From Dyella_B sp035690825 (GTDB lineage: Bacteria; Pseudomonadota; Gammaproteobacteria; Xanthomonadales; Rhodanobacteraceae), in the NCBI RefSeq assembly GCF_051954575.1, contig NZ_JBQCHP010000124.1:1-64000 (forward strand): a DNA stretch of 64,000 nt, written 5' to 3'. Below, one piece after another: positions 7,683 through 16,946 of this stretch; position 1 is the first letter of the stretch; each line of letters begins with the position of its first letter. A program made the translations under genes and the position numbers. The notes beneath the pieces are model-generated. The model was not told the origin of the DNA. It saw nothing but the letters and a program-made list of their open reading frames with translations, and searched no databases.

Positions 7683-10600
7683 ATGCTGGGTCTGGTCCGC
7701 ATCGCCCTATCACGTCCCTATACCTTCATCGTGCTGGCGCTCTTCATCCTGATCGCAGGACCGCTGGCCGCGCTGCGCACTCCCACCGACATCTTCCCCA
7801 ACATCGGCATCCCCGTCATCAGCGTGGTGTGGACCTACAACGGCCAGTCGCCCAGCGCGATGTCCGGACGGGTGATCTACTACTACGAGCGGCAGCTCAC
7901 CTCCACCGTCAGCGATATCGAACACATCGAGTCCCAATCGCTGCCCGGCATCGGTGTGGTGAAGATCTTCTTCCAGCCCGGCGTGGACATCCGCACCGCC
8001 ACCGCGCAGGTCACCTCGATCTCGCAGACGGTGCTCAAGCAGATGCCGCCCGGCATCACGCCGCCGCAGATCATCAATTACAACGCCTCCACCGTGCCGA
8101 TCCTGCAGATGGCGCTATCGAGCAGCAAGCTCGATGAAGGCAAGATCCGCGATATCGCGCAGAATTTCCTGCGCCCCACCCTGGTATCGGTGCGCGGCGT
8201 GGCCATTCCGATGCCATATGGCGGCAAGCAGCGCCAGATCATGATCGACCTCGATCCGCAGGCGCTGGCCGCCAAGGGCCTGTCCGCGCAGGACGTCGGC
8301 AATGCGCTGGCGGCGCAGAACCAGATCATTCCGGTGGGCAGCATCAAGATCGGTCACGAACAATACACGATCGAGCTCAACGACAGCCCCACCGCGATCG
8401 AGGCGCTGAACGAGCTGCCGATCAAGACCGTCAACGGCGCCACCATCACCATCGGCCAGGTTGCGCATGTGCACGACGGCGCGCCGCCGCAACAGAACGA
8501 AGTACGCGTGGATGGCCAGCGTGCGGTGCTGATGCCGATGCTCAAGGGTGGCAATGTTTCCACGCTGGCGGTAGTCGCCGGCATCAAAAAGCTGCTGCCG
8601 CTGGCGCAGGAAACGCTGCCTTCGTCGCTGAAACTGAAACTGCTGGGCGATCAATCCATCTTCGTGCGCGGCGCGATCGCCTCGGTGGCGCGCGAAGGCA
8701 TCATCGCCGCGCTGCTCACTTCGGTGATGATCCTGATCTTCCTCGGCAGCTGGCGCTCGACGGTGATCATTGCCGTCTCGATTCCGCTGGCGGTGCTTTC
8801 CGCGATCGCCCTGCTCGCCGCCTTCGGCCAGACGCTCAACGTGATGACCCTGGGCGGCCTGGCACTGGCCGTAGGCATCCTGGTCGACGATGCGACGGTG
8901 ACCATCGAGAACATCAACTGGCACCTGGAACAGGGCAAGGACGTGCATACCGCGATCATGGATGGCGCCAGGCAGATCGTGACGCCGGCCTTCGTCTCGC
9001 TGCTGTGCATCTGCATCGTGTTCGTGCCGATGTTCATGCTCGAAGGCATCGCCGGCTTTTTGTTCCGGCCGATGGCGCTGGCGGTGATCTTCGCGATGAT
9101 GTCCTCGTTCGTGCTGTCGCGCACGCTGGTGCCGACGATGGCGATGTACCTGCTCAAGCCGCACGTCACCGAAAAGGGTGTGGGCGACCATCCGGAAGAC
9201 GCCTATATCAACCATCACGAAGGCGACCAGCACCCGGATATCCAGCGCGGCCGGCTGCGCCTGGCGCTGGTGCATTTCCAGCAGCGCTTCGAGCACCACT
9301 TTACCCAGGTGCGCGATGCGTATTACAACGCTCTTGGCCTGGCCCTGAGTTCGCGCCGGCCGTTCGTGATCGGCTTTCTGGTAGTGGTGCTGGCATCGTT
9401 CGCGCTGGTGCCGTTCCTGGGCCGCGATTTTTTCCCCAGCACGGAAGCCGGCGCTATCGCCATGCACGTGCGTGCACCCATCGGCACGCGCATCGAGGAC
9501 ACAGCGGCCGAATTCGATCACATCGAACGCGCGATCCGCCGCGTGATTCCGCCGGCGCAGCTGGACAGCATCGTCGACAACATCGGCCTGCCGCTCAGCG
9601 GCACCAACATGGTCTACAACGCCAGCGGCACCATCGGACCGCAGGATGGCGACATCCAGATCCTGCTCAACGAAGACCACGACGATACCGACGGCTTCGT
9701 CAAGAAACTGCGCGAAGTGCTGCCACGTGAATTTCCCGGTACCGACTTCGCCTTCCTGCCCGCCGACATGGCCAGCCAGATTCTCAACTTCGGCGCGCCC
9801 GCACCGCTGGACGTGAAGATCGCCGGCCGCAACACTGCCGGCAACCAGGCCTACGCGATCCAGTTGATGCGCAAGATGCGTGCGATTCCCGGCATTGCCG
9901 ACGTGCGCCTGCAGCAGTCCACCGGCGCGCCGCAGTTGAACGTGGACGTGGATCGCGTGCGCGCCAGCGGCCTGGGCTTTACCGAGCGCGATGTCACCAA
10001 CAGCATGGTCGCCTCGCTCGCCGGCAGTTCCCAGGTAGCGCCTACGTTCTGGTTGAATCCCGCCAATGGCGTGTCGTACGCGGTGGTGGCGCAGACGCCG
10101 CAATACCGCATGGACCACTTGGCCGATCTGCAAAGCCTGCCGATCACTTCATCCGCCAACGGCATGCACCAGATTCTCGGTGCGCTGGCTTCGGTGCAAC
10201 GCACGGCCTCGCCCGCGGTGGTGACGCACTACAACATCATGCCGTCGTTCGACATCTACGCCACCACGCAGGGGCGCGACCTGGGTGCGGTCGCGTCCGC
10301 CATCCAGCGCGTGCTGGACGATGCGGCCAAGGATCGCCCCAAGGGTTCCACCGTACAGTTGCTAGGCCAGGTGCAGGCCATGAACACCGCGTTCTCCGGT
10401 CTGTTGTTCGGCCTGCTCGGCGCGTTCGTGCTGATCTATATGCTGATCGTGGTGAACTTTCAGTCATGGGTGGATCCATTCGTGATCATCACCGCACTGC
10501 CCGCCGCGCTGGCCGGCATCGTGTGGATGCTGTTCGTCACGCACACCACGCTGTCCGTGCCCGCCTTGACCGGCGCCATCATGTGCATGGGCGTAGCGAC

Positions 10601-10919
10601 GGCCAACTCGATCCTGGTGGTGAGCTTTGCGCGCGAGCGTCTTGCCGAACATGGCGATGCGATCAAGGCCGCACTGGAAGCAGGCTTCACGCGCTTCCGT
10701 CCGGTGTGCATGACCGCGCTGGCGATGATCATCGGCATGCTGCCGATGGCGCTGGCGCACGAACAGAACTCGCCGCTAGGCCGCGCCGTGATCGGCGGCC
10801 TGCTGTTCGCCACCTGCGCCACGCTGCTGTTCGTGCCGGTGGTGTTCAGCCTGGTGCATGGCCGCGAACAGCGCGCTCCCTCTGACGTTTCCGTATCGGG
10901 TTTCCCTCATGTCGCATAA
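7683..10919 (+). CDS. RND efflux transporter permease (AcrB-like)
   Basis: An inner-membrane proton-driven pump subunit of 1078 residues, a normal length for the AcrB/MexB class. It starts MLGLVRIALSRPYTF and runs into the first membrane helix. The TM4 proton-relay pair is present in VGILVDDATVTIEN. Two repeated halves can be seen, with a second hydrophobic block from about base 10390. The frame is open further upstream, but ATG 7683 has GGAA before it and fits family starts. The gene is the first of a permease-adaptor-outer-membrane-factor operon and overlaps the adaptor gene by 11 bases. The order is unusual, since the adaptor gene usually comes first. Substrate is unknown. Confidence 0.92.
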   Translation: MLGLVRIALSRPYTFIVLALFILIAGPLAALRTPTDIFPNIGIPVISVVWTYNGQSPSAMSGRVIYYYERQLTSTVSDIEHIESQSLPGIGVVKIFFQPGVDIRTATAQVTSISQTVLKQMPPGITPPQIINYNASTVPILQMALSSSKLDEGKIRDIAQNFLRPTLVSVRGVAIPMPYGGKQRQIMIDLDPQALAAKGLSAQDVGNALAAQNQIIPVGSIKIGHEQYTIELNDSPTAIEALNELPIKTVNGATITIGQVAHVHDGAPPQQNEVRVDGQRAVLMPMLKGGNVSTLAVVAGIKKLLPLAQETLPSSLKLKLLGDQSIFVRGAIASVAREGIIAALLTSVMILIFLGSWRSTVIIAVSIPLAVLSAIALLAAFGQTLNVMTLGGLALAVGILVDDATVTIENINWHLEQGKDVHTAIMDGARQIVTPAFVSLLCICIVFVPMFMLEGIAGFLFRPMALAVIFAMMSSFVLSRTLVPTMAMYLLKPHVTEKGVGDHPEDAYINHHEGDQHPDIQRGRLRLALVHFQQRFEHHFTQVRDAYYNALGLALSSRRPFVIGFLVVVLASFALVPFLGRDFFPSTEAGAIAMHVRAPIGTRIEDTAAEFDHIERAIRRVIPPAQLDSIVDNIGLPLSGTNMVYNASGTIGPQDGDIQILLNEDHDDTDGFVKKLREVLPREFPGTDFAFLPADMASQILNFGAPAPLDVKIAGRNTAGNQAYAIQLMRKMRAIPGIADVRLQQSTGAPQLNVDVDRVRASGLGFTERDVTNSMVASLAGSSQVAPTFWLNPANGVSYAVVAQTPQYRMDHLADLQSLPITSSANGMHQILGALASVQRTASPAVVTHYNIMPSFDIYATTQGRDLGAVASAIQRVLDDAAKDRPKGSTVQLLGQVQAMNTAFSGLLFGLLGAFVLIYMLIVVNFQSWVDPFVIITALPAALAGIVWMLFVTHTTLSVPALTGAIMCMGVATANSILVVSFARERLAEHGDAIKAALEAGFTRFRPVCMTALAMIIGMLPMALAHEQNSPLGRAVIGGLLFATCATLLFVPVVFSLVHGREQRAPSDVSVSGFPHVA

Positions 10920-12111
10920 CTCTGCAGACGTACACGTGGTGCGCAAGCCCAGGCATTTGAAAGCCATCGGCATCGGCTCTGCATTAGCCGCCGCGCTGGT
11001 GGTGACGGCCGGCCTGGCGGCACGGCGCCACCAGCATCAGGAACTTGTGCAATGGACCGACGCGCAACTGGTTCCCAGCGTGCGCCTGGCGCCCGCGATG
11101 GACCCGGCCAGCACGCATGCCATTACCCTGCCCGGCCACCTCGAAGCATGGAACAGCGCGCCGATCCATGCGCGTGTCAGCGGTTATCTCAAGGCTTGGT
11201 ACAAGGACATCGGCGCGAAGGTCAAAGCCGGCGATGTGTTGGCGGTAATCGACACCCCCGAACTCGACCAGCAGCTCGAGCAAGCCAAGGCGGTACTGGG
11301 CAAGGCGCAGGCCAATGCGCATCTGGCCGACATGACCGCGCAGCGCTGGCAGCATCTGCTCGGTTCGGACTCGGTATCCAAGCAGGAAGCCGACGAAAAG
11401 GCCGGTGATGCCGCCGCTGCGCAGGCGACCGTGCTGGCTGCCAGGGCCGACGTGGACAGGCTCAATGCGCTGGAGGCCTTCAAAAAGATCGTGGCACCCT
11501 TCGACGGCGTGGTCACCGCGCGGCATACCGATGTCGGCGACCTGATCACCGCCAACAGCGAAAGCGGCCCGGAACTGTTCACCGTCGCCGACACCAGCCG
11601 CATGCGCTTGTACGTACCGGTGCCTCAGGTCGATGCGGGCAGCATCAAACCCGGCATGAAGGCGACGCTCACCGTGCCCGAATGGCCAGGACAAGACTTC
11701 ACCGCCACGCTGATCGGCAACTCCGAAGCGATCAATCCCAGCTCCGGCAGCCTGCTCGCGCAATTCGAAGCGGACAACAAGAACGGCGAACTCAAACCCG
11801 GCGACTACAGCGACGTGCAACTGGACATCCAGGTCGATCCGCATCGCGTGACCATTCCTGCCACGGCGTTGATCTTCCGCTCGCACGGGCCGCAAGTTGC
11901 GGTGCTCGGCGCAGATGCACGCGTGCATCTGCGCAAGGTCCATGTGGCACTTGACCTGGGCACCACGCTGCAGATCGACCAGGGCCTGAACCCCGCCGAT
12001 CGCGTAATCGAAAATCCACCCGATTCATTGATGGACGGCGACCAGGTCCGCGTGCAAAGCGACAACGACGAGAACGTGGCGATGGAGGGTGGCCATGCGT
12101 CGGCGGGTTGA
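10909..12111 (+). CDS. RND periplasmic adaptor (membrane fusion protein)
   Basis: A 400-residue HlyD/AcrA-like adaptor that links the permease to the outer-membrane channel. It has one N-terminal membrane anchor (AIGIGSALAAALVVTAGLAA), a lipoyl half-motif (APIHARVSGYLKAWYKDIGAKVKAGD in part), an alpha-helical hairpin rich in A, Q and E (about residues 115-185), the second lipoyl half (IVAPFDGVVTARHTDVGDLI in part) and a beta-barrel domain. ATG 10909 overlaps the permease stop and the frame continues to overlap the outer-membrane factor gene, showing tight coupling. No lipobox cysteine is visible, so it is anchored by its helix. Confidence 0.92.
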   Translation: MSHNSADVHVVRKPRHLKAIGIGSALAAALVVTAGLAARRHQHQELVQWTDAQLVPSVRLAPAMDPASTHAITLPGHLEAWNSAPIHARVSGYLKAWYKDIGAKVKAGDVLAVIDTPELDQQLEQAKAVLGKAQANAHLADMTAQRWQHLLGSDSVSKQEADEKAGDAAAAQATVLAARADVDRLNALEAFKKIVAPFDGVVTARHTDVGDLITANSESGPELFTVADTSRMRLYVPVPQVDAGSIKPGMKATLTVPEWPGQDFTATLIGNSEAINPSSGSLLAQFEADNKNGELKPGDYSDVQLDIQVDPHRVTIPATALIFRSHGPQVAVLGADARVHLRKVHVALDLGTTLQIDQGLNPADRVIENPPDSLMDGDQVRVQSDNDENVAMEGGHASAG

Positions 12112-13546
12112 GACGCTTTGCGCAAGCATCGCCGTGTCATTGATCCTGAGCGCCTGTTCGCTCGCGCCTGCCTATCACACGCCATCGCTGCCGCCGGTGC
12201 CGGACACGTTCAAGGAAGCTGGCGCCGAATGGAAAACCGCCACACCGGCAGACCAACAGCCGCATGGCAACTGGTGGGCGATCTATGGCGACGGTACGCT
12301 CGATCAGCTGGAAACCAAGCTGGATGCCGACAGCCCCAGCCTTGCCGCGGCGCTGGCCCGCTACGACACTGCGCGCGCCTTCGAAAGCCAGTTGAACGCC
12401 GGCCTGTTTCCACGACTGGGCGCGCTCGCCAATCCCACACGCAACCGCCAGTCGAATAACCGACCGTTGCGCGGCAGCAACCAACCTAACGAATACGATG
12501 CCGACACCGTCGAGGTAGGTCTCAACTACGATCTCGATCTGTGGGGCCGCATTCGCAATGAAGTCCGCGCGGGCCACGCCCTGTCACAAGCCGCGCAGGC
12601 CGATCTGGCCACCGCCAAATTGAGCCTGGAAGCGCGGCTGGCGGACGACTACGTGCGGTTGCGCGGCTACGACCAACAGGCGGCCATTCTTCAGGACACG
12701 CTCAAGGCTTACACACGTGCGTTGTCGCTCACCGAGAACCGCCACCAGGGCGGCATCGCCTCCGGACTGGACGTATCGCGCGCGCAAACGCAATTGCACG
12801 ATGCACAGGCGCAAGTCACCGACGTGCAGGCGCAGCGCGCATTGACCGAGCACGCCATCGCCAGCCTGATCGGCGAGCCTGCATCGAGCTTTTCGATTAC
12901 GCCCGCACAAGTTCCGCTGAGCATGCCGCTGACACCACCGGGCGTGCCGTCCAGCCTGCTGCAGCGCCGTCCCGATATCGCCGCAGCAGAACGGCGCGCT
13001 TATGCCGCCAATGCAGGCATCGGCGTGGCGCGTGCAGCGTTCTTTCCAGACATAAGTTTGTCGGCGGCCTACGGTTTCCAGGACACCGGCAGCAGCAACC
13101 TGCTCACGCTCGGCAACCGGTTCTGGTCGCTGGGACCGTTGGCGGTGCTGCCGCTCTTCGATGCCGGCCTGCGCCAGGCCAGGCTCGACCAGGCCAAGGC
13201 GGAATTCGACGACGCCTCCGCGAACTACCGGCAAACCGTGCTGGATGCATTCCGCCAGGTGGAGGACGACCTCGTGCTGCTGCGCGACCTGGGCACGGAA
13301 ATGGAACAGGAAGACCAGGCGGTGGCGTCCGCACAACAAACCATGAGCATCGCCACCAACCGCTACCGCGAAGGCATCGTCAATTACCTCGACGTAGTCA
13401 CCGCGCAAACCGCCGCGCTATCGGCGCAGCGCAATGCGGAAACGATCCGCACGCGGCGCTTGCAGGCGAGCGTGGATCTGATTCGTGCGTTGGGTGGCGG
13501 CTGGACGCGCGACGTGGCCGATGCCGGCAAAACAGCCGCGAAATAA
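12095..13546 (+). CDS. outer-membrane factor lipoprotein (NodT/OprM family)
   Basis: A 483-residue TolC-type channel lipoprotein. The lipobox LILSAC places the lipidated cysteine at residue 21. Two OEP repeats follow, with typical motifs LWGRIRNEVRA and LDVSRAQTQL in the first half and RPDIAAAERR, PLFDAGLRQARLDQAKAEFD and VNYLDVVTAQTAAL in the second. ATG 12095 is preferred over GTG 12089 because GGAGGG lies 5 bp upstream of it. It completes the three-part RND pump; its start lies inside the end of the adaptor gene. Confidence 0.93.
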   Translation: MRRRVETLCASIAVSLILSACSLAPAYHTPSLPPVPDTFKEAGAEWKTATPADQQPHGNWWAIYGDGTLDQLETKLDADSPSLAAALARYDTARAFESQLNAGLFPRLGALANPTRNRQSNNRPLRGSNQPNEYDADTVEVGLNYDLDLWGRIRNEVRAGHALSQAAQADLATAKLSLEARLADDYVRLRGYDQQAAILQDTLKAYTRALSLTENRHQGGIASGLDVSRAQTQLHDAQAQVTDVQAQRALTEHAIASLIGEPASSFSITPAQVPLSMPLTPPGVPSSLLQRRPDIAAAERRAYAANAGIGVARAAFFPDISLSAAYGFQDTGSSNLLTLGNRFWSLGPLAVLPLFDAGLRQARLDQAKAEFDDASANYRQTVLDAFRQVEDDLVLLRDLGTEMEQEDQAVASAQQTMSIATNRYREGIVNYLDVVTAQTAALSAQRNAETIRTRRLQASVDLIRALGGGWTRDVADAGKTAAK

Positions 13547-13631
13547 CGCAGGCTGGGCTGCAAACCCTGATTTTTTGAGCGTGATTCCGAGGGAAAACCA
13601 AGATCTGCGCTGATCTCGTTTCAGAGCGAGT

Positions 13632-13750
13632 CGTCATTCCGGCGAAGGCCGGAATCCAGTTTGAATACGTCGTGCGCAGCACACAACCATTTATGGGATG
13701 TGCTGCGCACGCCATTTTTGACTGGATTCCGGCTTTCGCCGGAATGACGG
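13632..13750. repeat. REP pair (BIME-like), family A
   Basis: CGTCATTCCGGCGAAGGCCG and its inverted partner (CCGGCTTTCGCCGGAATGACG) flank an inner inverted repeat with GTGCGCAGCACACA and TGTGCTGCGCAC. The same order is seen at 53164-53281 and, interrupted, at 24325-24733. Confidence 0.85.
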
Positions 13751-13813
13751 CGCTATGTTTTGTCGATTAGAAAGAACATAACCTACTGATTCTTCGGGCA
13801 TCAAAAAGCAAAA

Positions 13814-13894
13814 ACGTAGGGATATATCAGGGTGCGAACCCCAACATCGTAATGTTGTGCATGACGACGTTGGGGTTTGCACCCCAACCTACGC
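13814..13894. repeat. REP pair, family B
   Basis: GTAGGGATATATCAGGGTGC and GAACCCCAACATCG face GACGTTGGGGTTTGCACCCC and AACCTACG. Other copies are at 25674, 31271, 40840, 60092 and 63779. Confidence 0.8.
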
Positions 13895-13896
13895 GT

Positions 13897-16791
13897 TCAG
13901 AACGCCACCGTCGCCCGCATCCAGTAATACCGCCCGATCAAATCATACGTATACGCATCCGAGTTCCCGTTGCTTCCCCACTGGTAAAACATCGGCGGCT
14001 GCTTGTTGGAAAGATTGTCGACGCCAGCCGACAGCGTGGTGTGATATTTCGCCAACGCATAACTGGCCGACAGGTTGTGATAGACATACGCCCCGATCGG
14101 ATGCACCACGCCAGGCACGCTCTCGTCCGCCGAATAGCCCTGCGAAAGATCCGCGCTGCCCACGCGCGTGCGTCCTACATAGCGCATCGTCCAGGTGGCG
14201 CTCCACGGTCCCTTGCTCCAGTTGAGCGTGGCCAACCCGCGCCAACGCGGAAACTCGCCGTACACCGCGCAATAGGAGCCGGCGCAGTGCGTGATCGGCA
14301 CGGAGCTGTCGCCGGGTGCCGTATCCACGTCGTAGCGCTGCAGGTAGGTGCTGGTGAGGCTGGCGTTGAACTTGCCGAAGCGCTCGGTGTTAAACGCATA
14401 CTGGATGGTCGAATCGATGCCGCTGGCCCAGGTTTCGCCAAGGTTGACGGTGGGCAGGTTGATGTAGCTGATCTGGCCGTTGCCGGCGCGATGGATCAGG
14501 CCGCACAAGCGGCTGCTGTAGTAGCACTCGTTCAAGATAGTGGTGGGGTCCAGGCCGTCCACGATCGTGTCGCGCAGATGGATGCGCCACGCATCGGCGC
14601 TGAACGACAAGCCCGGTAACCAGTGCGGATCGTAGACCAGGCCGAAATCGAAAGACTTGCCGTATTCGGGCTTCAAGTCATAACCGGCCGGCACCGAGCC
14701 GGAACTTCTCACTCCCAACTGCGGATTGATCTGCTGGAAGCTGCCGTTGGTCGGCACGTTCACGCAGGCCTGCGGGTGGCCGCCGGTATAGCCATCGCAG
14801 ACATCGGTGGCCGCCAGCGCACCGCCGGATGTACCGGAAAACAGCTCGCTGATGTTCGGTGCACGGAATACCTGCGAGGCCGTGCCACGCAACAGCAGGT
14901 CGGCGATGGGGCGCCATTCCAACGCAATCTTGCTGTTGGTGGTCGTGCCGGAAAGGCTGTAGCGCGAGAAGCGCGAACCGATATCGATATTCAGCGAATG
15001 CGCAAATGGCACGTCGGCCAGCACGGGAATCAGCGTTTCGGCGTACGCCTCTTTCACGGTATAGCTGCCGCTGAGCTGGGTGGCGCAGAACTCCACCACG
15101 CCACACAGGCCCGCATAGGGACCATCGTTGATCGCGATTGCGCTGGGCGTGTCGGTACCATCCGATTGCGATTCGCGGCGATAGGAAAGCCCCGCGGCCA
15201 GGTTCACCGCGCCGGCGGGCAGATCGAACAGCTCGCCGTTGGCGCTCGCCTCGAACTGCTGCATGGTGTAGTGATAGAACGAATCGGGATTGACCAGCAG
15301 CTTCTTCAACGACGCGATAGTAGCCGGGTCATTGATGTTGAAGATGTTGATCGGCGTGCAGTTGGCGATCGGCGCGGCCGGCGTGCCACAGGTGACCACG
15401 CCGTTGCCGGACATGAACGAGGGGCCGATCGCCTGCTGGAACCCCGCATAGTCGATAAAACCCTCGTTGCGCGTTTTCTGCCTGACCTTGCCGTAATTGA
15501 AATCGACATTCCACTGCCAGCTGCTATTGCCGAAACTGCCGCGCAGGCCAGGCGTGAACTGCAGGTCGTACGTCTGATTGGCGTACATGCGGTTGCCCAG
15601 CGAGGTAAAGCGTATGTTGAAATCGTTGTAGCTGTTGCCGCTGACGCGATCGGTGCCGAAGTTGAGCCCGAACGGGTTGTAGTAGTTGGTGGACGGAACG
15701 AAGAAATCGTCCGAGTTGGCGAAGATCGGCACCGGCGCGATGATCGAAGAGGCCGCCGTGCGCGTATAGAACAGGTTGAAATACCCCTCGATCTGCGGCG
15801 TGAACTTGTAGGAGCCGAACAGCGAGATATTGGTGCGATCCTGCGGCGTCAGCAGCAGATTGTAAGGCGCATAGTTGAACGAATCGGCCGAGGTATACGG
15901 ATGATAATCGGCCAAGGTGGTGATGCCGGTCACGCCCGGATTGAGCGTGACATTGGTGCCGCTGGCATCCTGCACCAGGCCGCCGGGCACCGCCGAGGAG
16001 CCGATCCTCTTCACCTGCCCATCGCGGAATGCCAGCGTATAAGCGGAATAATCGCGCTTGCCCGAGGTGATCGGGTTCTGCGTCTGATGCGTGATGGATG
16101 CAATGAAGTTCACTCGATCGCTGGACAATCCCGCCAGCAGGTTGAAGCCGCGGCGATTGCCGTCGCTGTGCGAGCTTTCGCCGTAATCGGCGCTCAGCTG
16201 CACGCCCCGGTAGTGATCCTTCAAGATGAAATTGACCACGCCGCCGATCGCATCGGAGCCATACACCGACGAGGCGCCATCGCTCAGCACTTCCACACGT
16301 TCGATCATGTTGGAAGGAATGCTGTTGACGTCGTCGTACGCAAGGCGATGCCCGTTGACCAGCACCAGCGTGCGGTTATCGCCCAGGCCACGCAGCGACA
16401 CGGTCGAGGCGCCGGTGCCGCCGCCGCTGTTGATGCTGGGGTTGGTGGCGTTGCCAGCGACGGATGGCAACTGCTGCATCAGGTCACCCAGCGTGGGCTT
16501 GCCACTGGCGACAATCTGTCCGCTGTCGATGGTGGTCACCGGATTGGCGGTTTCGACATCGACGCGACGGATCAATGAGCCGGTGACAGTCACCGCTTGC
16601 AGATTCTTGGCCTGCGCGGCGGAGTCGGCATTGGCTTGGGTTGCGGCGCTTTGCGGCGTGGACGCATCCTGCGCATGCAAGGCGCCGCTGCCGATCATGC
16701 CCAGGAACAAGGCGCTGCGTACGGCGGTGGCGATCGGCGAAGGGTGTCGACGGGATGAGGAACGGCCAGGGCGGTGCGATGTTCGGGTCAT
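13897..16791 (-). CDS. TonB-dependent outer-membrane receptor
   Basis: A 964-residue receptor that imports a bulky nutrient using TonB energy. A signal peptide (SALFLGMIGSGALHAQD) follows a long basic leader. The TonB box and plug are clear: QAVTVTGSLIRRVD, then GKPTLGDLMQQLP, VSLRGLGDNRTLVLVNGHRL and SVYGSDAIGGVVNFILK. The C-terminus is a 22-strand barrel ending in aromatic Phe (WMRATVAF). ATG 16791 is chosen because GAGAAG precedes it and the frame upstream codes no signal sequence. It neighbours a GH127 gene on the same strand, suggesting a plant oligosaccharide substrate; that is inference. Confidence 0.92.
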   Translation of the reverse strand: MTRTSHRPGRSSSRRHPSPIATAVRSALFLGMIGSGALHAQDASTPQSAATQANADSAAQAKNLQAVTVTGSLIRRVDVETANPVTTIDSGQIVASGKPTLGDLMQQLPSVAGNATNPSINSGGGTGASTVSLRGLGDNRTLVLVNGHRLAYDDVNSIPSNMIERVEVLSDGASSVYGSDAIGGVVNFILKDHYRGVQLSADYGESSHSDGNRRGFNLLAGLSSDRVNFIASITHQTQNPITSGKRDYSAYTLAFRDGQVKRIGSSAVPGGLVQDASGTNVTLNPGVTGITTLADYHPYTSADSFNYAPYNLLLTPQDRTNISLFGSYKFTPQIEGYFNLFYTRTAASSIIAPVPIFANSDDFFVPSTNYYNPFGLNFGTDRVSGNSYNDFNIRFTSLGNRMYANQTYDLQFTPGLRGSFGNSSWQWNVDFNYGKVRQKTRNEGFIDYAGFQQAIGPSFMSGNGVVTCGTPAAPIANCTPINIFNINDPATIASLKKLLVNPDSFYHYTMQQFEASANGELFDLPAGAVNLAAGLSYRRESQSDGTDTPSAIAINDGPYAGLCGVVEFCATQLSGSYTVKEAYAETLIPVLADVPFAHSLNIDIGSRFSRYSLSGTTTNSKIALEWRPIADLLLRGTASQVFRAPNISELFSGTSGGALAATDVCDGYTGGHPQACVNVPTNGSFQQINPQLGVRSSGSVPAGYDLKPEYGKSFDFGLVYDPHWLPGLSFSADAWRIHLRDTIVDGLDPTTILNECYYSSRLCGLIHRAGNGQISYINLPTVNLGETWASGIDSTIQYAFNTERFGKFNASLTSTYLQRYDVDTAPGDSSVPITHCAGSYCAVYGEFPRWRGLATLNWSKGPWSATWTMRYVGRTRVGSADLSQGYSADESVPGVVHPIGAYVYHNLSASYALAKYHTTLSAGVDNLSNKQPPMFYQWGSNGNSDAYTYDLIGRYYWMRATVAF

Positions 16792-16946
16792 AGACTTCTC
16801 ACGCTCGTGGGCAGTAGTGGCGGTGATGACGTACGACAAAGGCGCAGCAGGGAACATGCACCGGCGCGCGGCGCAGATCGAGTGTCCCCCTTCGGTTTTG
16901 CTCCCTTCCCTGCTGCACGCGGAAAGGGAGCGGATAAAGCCGATGC

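Larger units (their letters stand above)
13547..13896. other. gene-free stretch filled with two REP-like elements
   Basis: Convergent genes end on both sides. The stretch holds a family A pair (13632-13750) and a family B pair (13814-13894). The family B element ends 2 bp from the stop codon of the TonB receptor gene. I see no gene. Confidence 0.8.

Noticed and set aside
8115..10133. Long minus-strand frame inside the RND permease gene
   Set aside because: It is rich in His, Arg and Gln with no family features, as expected for antisense of GC-rich DNA.
14623..16578. Long plus-strand frame opposite the TonB receptor
   Set aside because: No motif, signal peptide or start site; the minus-strand receptor is clear.
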